The notes under the pieces: model-generated
What the model was told of the DNA's origin: nothing
Seen by the model: the letters and a program-made list of their open reading frames with translations, nothing else
The model's database searches: none
Source of the DNA: Diplocloster modestus
GTDB taxonomy: Bacteria > Bacillota > Clostridia > Lachnospirales > Lachnospiraceae
DNA length: 64,000 nt
Direction of reading: 5' to 3'
Assembly: GCF_019042245.1 (NCBI RefSeq)
Contig: NZ_JAHQCX010000001.1
Location: 124,001 to 188,000 of the forward strand
Shown here: positions 59,715 to 64,000 of the stretch, one piece after another
Numbering within the stretch: position 1 is the first letter of the stretch
How the letters are laid out: every line of letters begins with the position of its first letter
Program-made: the position numbers and the translations under genes

Positions 59715-60398
59715 ATGAAAATGCAAATGCATCGTAATTTAGAGGAATATCACGCGGTTCTGTTTGATATGGACGGAACCCTCTATTATCAGCCGCCGCT
59801 TCGCAGAACCATGGCGGTCAGACTGGCCTGCCACTATGTGCTGCATTTCTGGAGGATCAAGGATCTTCTGATTATAAAAAAGTTCAGGGAAGAGCGTGAC
59901 CGGATGGTTACGGAATATCATAAAGAAGATCCGGAAAAATATCTTTATCAACTGGTCGGAGAAAAATACCGGGTCCCGGCTTATCGGGTGGAATCCGTTA
60001 TAGGACGGTGGATGTACCGCTTTCCCCTTCCGTATCTGAAGAAATTCCGTGATCATGAAGTGTATGACTTGCTGAAATATCTGCGTAAACATAAGATTAC
60101 CGTGGGAATTTACTCGGATTATCCCGTCCAGGATAAGCTGGAAGCTTTGGGAATCGTGGCGGATTATTGTTTTGCGGCTACGGATCCCCAGATGCAGTGC
60201 CTAAAACCAGATCCCAAAGGGATGAGTGTGATTCTGAATGAATTAGGACTGCCTGCGGAAGAGGTACTGATGATCGGGGACCGCTATGAAAAAGACGGAC
60301 TGTCGGCAGAAAGCGCTGGGGTGGATTATGTGATCCTGCCGGCAAAAGCGAATAAGCGTCATGAAATACTTATGCAGATAAAAAGGAGCACACAGTAA
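59715..60398 (+). CDS. HAD-superfamily hydrolase
   Basis: A 227-residue phosphatase-like protein. Motif I is LFDMDGTLYY (nucleophile and acid Asp), motif II is in VGIYSDYP, motif III Lys is near LKPDPKG, and motif IV is MIGDRYEKDGLSAESAG. A helical cap fills residues 25-110. Many members are small-molecule phosphatases. Its place two genes after the UbiA-like gene fits removal of a 5-phosphate from polyprenyl-phosphoribose, which is inference. The next gene starts one base after its stop. Confidence 0.9.
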   Translation: MKMQMHRNLEEYHAVLFDMDGTLYYQPPLRRTMAVRLACHYVLHFWRIKDLLIIKKFREERDRMVTEYHKEDPEKYLYQLVGEKYRVPAYRVESVIGRWMYRFPLPYLKKFRDHEVYDLLKYLRKHKITVGIYSDYPVQDKLEALGIVADYCFAATDPQMQCLKPDPKGMSVILNELGLPAEEVLMIGDRYEKDGLSAESAGVDYVILPAKANKRHEILMQIKRSTQ

Positions 60399-60399
60399 C

Positions 60400-61782
60400 A
60401 TGGAGACAACGAAAGATAAAGGTTTTAGGAATGATGCGGAGCAGTCCGGAAAAGCGGGGGTTCCCATGAAAACGTGGAAAAATATCGTATCGTCTGGAAT
60501 TATGAAGAAAGTGCTGCTGACTGCGGTCGGGCTTTTTGCGTTTTACTTGCTGAGCCTGACGCTGGTTTATTGTATCCCAAAATCAGCCATGGTAGAGAAC
60601 GTGGCGGAATCGATCGGTGTGATCGCCCAGGACGGGAAATATCCCAACTGGTTTTTCGGATCTCCGGTCTGTTTTTTTGATAACTATTCGGATTCCCGGA
60701 TGCTGAATATGGCGCTTCAGACTTCAGAGCATCCGTTTCACGCGGCAATGTCAGCGGATTATGAGGTGGCGGAGGGCTCTGCAGATACCCCATTTGCACA
60801 GTACCATGATCTTGTGGCGGCGGCCGAAGGAAAAGCTGCCGGAAGAGAGAGTTATGGAAGGATGTGGCATGGCTACCTGGTATGGTTGAAGCCTTTGCTG
60901 ACTTTTTTGAATCTGCATGAGATCCGGCAAATTATTTATATGGTAAGTTTCTTTTTATATTTACTGACCATTCTGGCAATGAATAAGAAGATGGGATTCC
61001 GGGCTGCGTTTCCGTTTATCTGCGCAACGCTCATGAGTTACACCACGATCATAACGATCAATATGATGTTTTCTGTGGATGTAAACCTGATGCTGTTGGG
61101 AGTCATGATGGTGCTGCTCTTTTCGGGCAACAAGACATATGACAAGTATGAACCTTTGTTTTTCGGATTGATCGGAACGAGTATGGCATTTTGGGGGACC
61201 TTTGAAGCTCCCCTGATTACGCTCGGAATGCCGCTTCTGGTCTCTCTTCAGATGAGGCAGCGGCAAGGAAAGAGCGCGAAGCAGCTGTGGGGACACCTGA
61301 TCGGGAATTGCGCCGGTTATGGCATCGTCTATTCGATTACGCTGGTGTCGAAATGGATACTCGCCGCGCTGGTTACCGGATCCAGTGACGGCTCTTCGGT
61401 ATCAGGGGGATGGATCGGACTTCCGCCCAGCTTTCGGGAATATGCGGGGCGGCTGGTAAGTTTACTTCAGGGCTTCCTGACTCCGCTTCGTTCCATGGGT
61501 ATCCTGATATTGCTGACGGCAGTGGTACTGATAGTTTTAATGATCCGGTTCCGGGCGAAGAAGGTGGCCGTAAGCAGTCTGCTGCCGTTTTTGTTTATTT
61601 TCTGCTTCCCGGCGTTTTGGGCGTTGGTGCTGTTCGGACATTCCGGCCACGGATTTACCAGATTTATCGTGATGATTTCTGTGGATGCATTCTTATGGAT
61701 CGTTATGAATTTTATTGACTGGGAATCCTTTCGGAACAAATTAGAAAAAGGCCGTTTTGGGAAAACAGGTTTGTTGGGGTAA
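60400..61782 (+). CDS. unknown multi-pass membrane protein, possible GT-C-like transferase
   Basis: A 460-residue protein with about nine or ten hydrophobic segments. A long first outer loop between segments one and two contains FFDNYSDSRMLNMALQTSEH, whose Asp residues could play the role of the GT-C catalytic acid, but the similarity is only in layout. A Gly/Ser-rich loop (TGSSDGSSVSGGW) lies near residue 330. ATG 60400 has GGAG about 12 bases away; ATG 60466 is an alternative. It is packed between the HAD and the acyltransferase genes, so it belongs to the glycan operon. Confidence 0.75.
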   Translation: METTKDKGFRNDAEQSGKAGVPMKTWKNIVSSGIMKKVLLTAVGLFAFYLLSLTLVYCIPKSAMVENVAESIGVIAQDGKYPNWFFGSPVCFFDNYSDSRMLNMALQTSEHPFHAAMSADYEVAEGSADTPFAQYHDLVAAAEGKAAGRESYGRMWHGYLVWLKPLLTFLNLHEIRQIIYMVSFFLYLLTILAMNKKMGFRAAFPFICATLMSYTTIITINMMFSVDVNLMLLGVMMVLLFSGNKTYDKYEPLFFGLIGTSMAFWGTFEAPLITLGMPLLVSLQMRQRQGKSAKQLWGHLIGNCAGYGIVYSITLVSKWILAALVTGSSDGSSVSGGWIGLPPSFREYAGRLVSLLQGFLTPLRSMGILILLTAVVLIVLMIRFRAKKVAVSSLLPFLFIFCFPAFWALVLFGHSGHGFTRFIVMISVDAFLWIVMNFIDWESFRNKLEKGRFGKTGLLG

Positions 61783-61872
61783 TCCTGTCGATATGCCGGT
61801 AAAACGCAGGGAGCCGGACAATTGGATCATAGATTAAATGGCCTGGTGCCAAGGGAAGAAAGGTGGATTTGC

Positions 61873-62574
61873 GTGAACCGATTTCAGATTATAACAAATA
61901 TATTCCGCTCCTTTTTCATGAAAAGGAAATTGACGAAGCAAAAACATGTAATGTTCGGCCGCGGCGTATTTTTCGATGTAGACAACTGTGAATTCGAGGG
62001 ACATGCCCGCATCTATTATAATGCCTATATGCTGAATACGTATCTGGGGTATGGCACCATCGTCCAGCATGATTGTGTGCTGAATGATGTCAAGGTGGGC
62101 CGGTTTACCGGGATCGGACCGAATGTTAAGTTTGTGATCGGCCAGCATCCCACTTCTAAGTTCGTCTCCACCCATACGGCATTTTTCACGCTGTCCCCGG
62201 TCAGCGGTTTTACCTATGTAAAGGAACAGAAGTTTCCGGATTATACGGATCCGGTCTGTGACGGGCGTTACCAGTTTAAAGTGGGAAGCGATGTATGGTT
62301 CGGAGACGGCGCTACGGTAATGGCCGGGGTGACGATTGGAGACGGTGCGGTGATCGCGGCGGGTGCGGTTGTGACGAAGGATGTTCCTCCCTTTGCCATT
62401 GTGGGAGGTGTGCCGGCTAAAGTGATCAAATACCGGTTTGACGAGGATGACCGGAAATTTTTGATGGATTTTAAATGGTGGGACAGGGATATTTCCTGGA
62501 TCGAAAGCCATGCGGATTATTTTGATGATATCGAGAGATTTAAGAAAATAGTAAAAGAGGAAGGCTTGCGATAG
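61873..62574 (+). CDS. left-handed beta-helix acyltransferase (CatB/WbbJ-like)
   Basis: A 233-residue hexapeptide-repeat acyltransferase. Repeats run through [13 protein letters not shown] and [20 protein letters not shown], then [20 protein letters not shown] followed by [11 protein letters not shown] loop holding [14 protein letters not shown] carries the likely catalytic His. It would O- or N-acetylate a sugar in the glycan pathway. The frame opens at TTG 61822, but GTG 61873 follows AAGGTGG and gives the natural start [15 protein letters not shown]. Confidence 0.88.
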   Translation: MNRFQIITNIFRSFFMKRKLTKQKHVMFGRGVFFDVDNCEFEGHARIYYNAYMLNTYLGYGTIVQHDCVLNDVKVGRFTGIGPNVKFVIGQHPTSKFVSTHTAFFTLSPVSGFTYVKEQKFPDYTDPVCDGRYQFKVGSDVWFGDGATVMAGVTIGDGAVIAAGAVVTKDVPPFAIVGGVPAKVIKYRFDEDDRKFLMDFKWWDRDISWIESHADYFDDIERFKKIVKEEGLR

Positions 62575-62592
62575 CCTGGAGGAAATGATACG

Positions 62593-63744
62593 ATGACACA
62601 GTATGCTATAGTGGCAATCGGTTATAACAGGCCGCGCAGTATGAAGCGGCTGTTAAAATCTCTGACACAGGCCGACTATGACGCTGACCAGGTGACGCTG
62701 ATAATAAGTATCGACAACAGCGGTGATGACAGCGTTTTGCGCTGTGCGGAAGAGTTCAGCTGGCCATTCGGACCCAAAATAGTTAAGACCTATCCGGAAC
62801 GCATGGGGCTTCGCAGACACGTTCTGTCTTGCGGGGATCTGGTGGCAGACTATGAAGCGATAGCTGTATTTGAGGATGACATCTATGTATCCCCGAATTT
62901 TTATCAATATATGAAACAGGCGGTTGCTTATTATGAGCAGGATGATCGGATCGCCGGAATTTCCCTGTATCAGCATTTGTGGAATGTCCATGCCAACCGG
63001 CCGTTTGTCCCGCTGGCCGATTCTAACGATGTATACTTCGTACAGTTCGCCCAGTCCTGGGGACAGGTCTGGATGAAACGTCAGTGGATGGAGTTTCGGA
63101 TATGGTATGACGGGCAGGGGGAGGAGTTTCAGGAATCCGCGGATATTCCTGACTATGTGGCTTCCTGGCCCGGTACCTCCTGGCTAAAATATCATGTCAG
63201 GTATTGTATTGAGCGGAAAAAATATTTTGTCTACCCTTATATCTCACAGTGTACGAACTTTACGGACGCGGGAGAAAACTTTGCGATTCCCTCCACTGGT
63301 CTTCAGGTCCCGTTTCAGACGGGTATTCAGAGGAAGTACCGGTTCGTACCGCTGGATGGCAGTGACACGGTATATGACGCGTTTTGGGAAAATGAAAAGC
63401 TGGCCGGTATCCTGGGTCTGCCCGCGGAAGAACTCTGCACCGATCTTTATGGGGTGAAGAAAAACAGGAAAAATCAGAGATACTGGTTGACTTTGGAGAT
63501 CAAAGATTATAAGATTGTGAGATCCTTTGGATTGTTATTAAAGCCTCAGGAGCAGAATATATTGGCGGATATGGAGGGCAGCCAGATCTTTTTATATGAT
63601 ACGGCTCAAGTGGAGAAAAATCCGTTTCATCATCATGTGGGACGTCTGGCCTGCAGCTATGACTTCCGGGGGGACAACCTGTCGGTCGGTATGCTTAAGA
63701 ATCTGATGGTGAATAAAGTAAACCGCCAGATTAGGCATAAATGA
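62593..63744 (+). CDS. glycosyltransferase, GT2/GNT-I-like
   Basis: A 383-residue protein with a GT-A-like N-terminal domain: AIVAIGYNRPRSMKRLLKSL, then ISIDNSGDDS, and an FEDDIYVSPNFYQYM stretch with the EDD metal-binding motif. This EDDI/L-SPDF pattern recalls GNT-I/POMGnT-type enzymes. The C-terminal part (from about residue 250) is not recognised. It starts 18 bases after the acyltransferase with a GGAGGAAATG site. Confidence 0.85.
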   Translation: MTQYAIVAIGYNRPRSMKRLLKSLTQADYDADQVTLIISIDNSGDDSVLRCAEEFSWPFGPKIVKTYPERMGLRRHVLSCGDLVADYEAIAVFEDDIYVSPNFYQYMKQAVAYYEQDDRIAGISLYQHLWNVHANRPFVPLADSNDVYFVQFAQSWGQVWMKRQWMEFRIWYDGQGEEFQESADIPDYVASWPGTSWLKYHVRYCIERKKYFVYPYISQCTNFTDAGENFAIPSTGLQVPFQTGIQRKYRFVPLDGSDTVYDAFWENEKLAGILGLPAEELCTDLYGVKKNRKNQRYWLTLEIKDYKIVRSFGLLLKPQEQNILADMEGSQIFLYDTAQVEKNPFHHHVGRLACSYDFRGDNLSVGMLKNLMVNKVNRQIRHK

Positions 63745-63840
63745 TGCTATCAGAATCCGGAGAAAAATATTTAGGGATACGGCAAATAGGATATGCGAAA
63801 CTTTGGTCCGGGATCATTGCCGTATAGATGGGATAATGCT

Positions 63841-64000
63841 ATGAATAATCAGCCGAAAATATCGGTAGTCATTCCGATTTACAATGTAGAAAAATATCTG
63901 GCAGAATGTATCGACAGCGTGCTTGCACAGACCCTGTCCGATATAGAAATCATTCTGGTAAATGACGGTTCCAACGATGGAGGGCCGCAGATCGCAGAGA
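63841..64000 (+). CDS. GT2 glycosyltransferase, 5' part only
   Basis: The ATG at 63841 begins [20 protein letters not shown], followed by [20 protein letters not shown] and [13 protein letters not shown], the standard GT2 N-terminus with the first Asp of the donor site in NDGS. The gene runs off the window after 53 codons. It continues the glycan operon after a 96-base gap. Confidence 0.85.
   Translation, partial: MNNQPKISVVIPIYNVEKYLAECIDSVLAQTLSDIEIILVNDGSNDGGPQIAE

Noticed and set aside
59412..59732. 106-codon minus-strand frame next to the fucosyltransferase-like gene
   Set aside because: It overlaps the promoter of the HAD gene and the ribosome site of the neighbour and has no recognisable protein features.

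Overview
The window reads as chromosomal DNA of a low-to-mid GC Gram-positive gut anaerobe of the Clostridia, most likely family Lachnospiraceae. This rests on gene content and synteny: a two-ORF 2-oxoacid:ferredoxin oxidoreductase with a rubrerythrin, cdaA-cdaR-glmM, a uvrBA operon under a Firmicute-type LexA box, MnmM (YtqB), recD2 and comF, strong AGGAGG ribosome binding sites and sigma-A promoters throughout. The species cannot be named from sequence alone.

Layout. 1-5.2 kb: the end of an EAL phosphodiesterase, mnmM, an M23 peptidase, tRNA-Arg(CCG), an unknown gene coupled to a YgjP-like metalloprotease, and a DegV protein. 5.25-10 kb: a giant hairpin, then oxidoreductase and rubrerythrin. 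10-14.5 kb: a glycan O-acylation set (DUF4358 lipoprotein, MBOAT, DHHW protein), an unknown gene and a hypoxanthine-DNA glycosylase. 14.5-18.1 kb (minus strand): alpha/beta hydrolase, membrane-anchored MurF-like ligase and D-Ala-D-Ala ligase behind a near-consensus promoter. 18.2-26.6 kb: two giant hairpins, a cysteine-synthase-like enzyme, a MATE transporter, a hybrid histidine kinase and a TetR/antiporter operon with its operator. 26.6-27.6 kb: a small gene graveyard (HAD tail, truncated sigma factor, RhuM-like relic). 27.3-39 kb: SOS-controlled uvrBA, two unknown genes, a lipid kinase, an mreB paralogue, recD2 and comF. 39-44.7 kb: 95-bp tandem repeats, two membrane proteins, cdaA, cdaR, glmM and HPr. 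44.75-45.6 kb: two giant hairpins. 45.6-64 kb: a long surface-glycan region with fucosyltransferase-like enzymes, GT2 and GT39-type transferases, a DUF2142 protein, a second MBOAT/SGNH pair, a radical SAM enzyme, a UbiA-type prenyltransferase with a HAD hydrolase, and an acyltransferase. The last gene runs off the window.

How the parts fit. The right third probably makes and decorates a cell-surface polymer: polyprenyl-phosphate sugars (GtrB-like, UbiA plus HAD) would feed multi-pass transferases, and MBOAT/SGNH pairs would acylate the product. Ddl, MurF and GlmM supply the cell wall, and CdaA/CdaR supplies c-di-AMP next to GlmM.

Most unusual are five long palindromic intergenic elements. 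Two of them, at 19625-19981 and 45270-45581, have arms that look unrelated to each other, yet carry almost the same 28-nt apical loop. Smaller hairpins at 5786-5868 and 35966-36018 carry loops that resemble it. I do not recognise this family. All motif, promoter and hairpin calls were made by eye.
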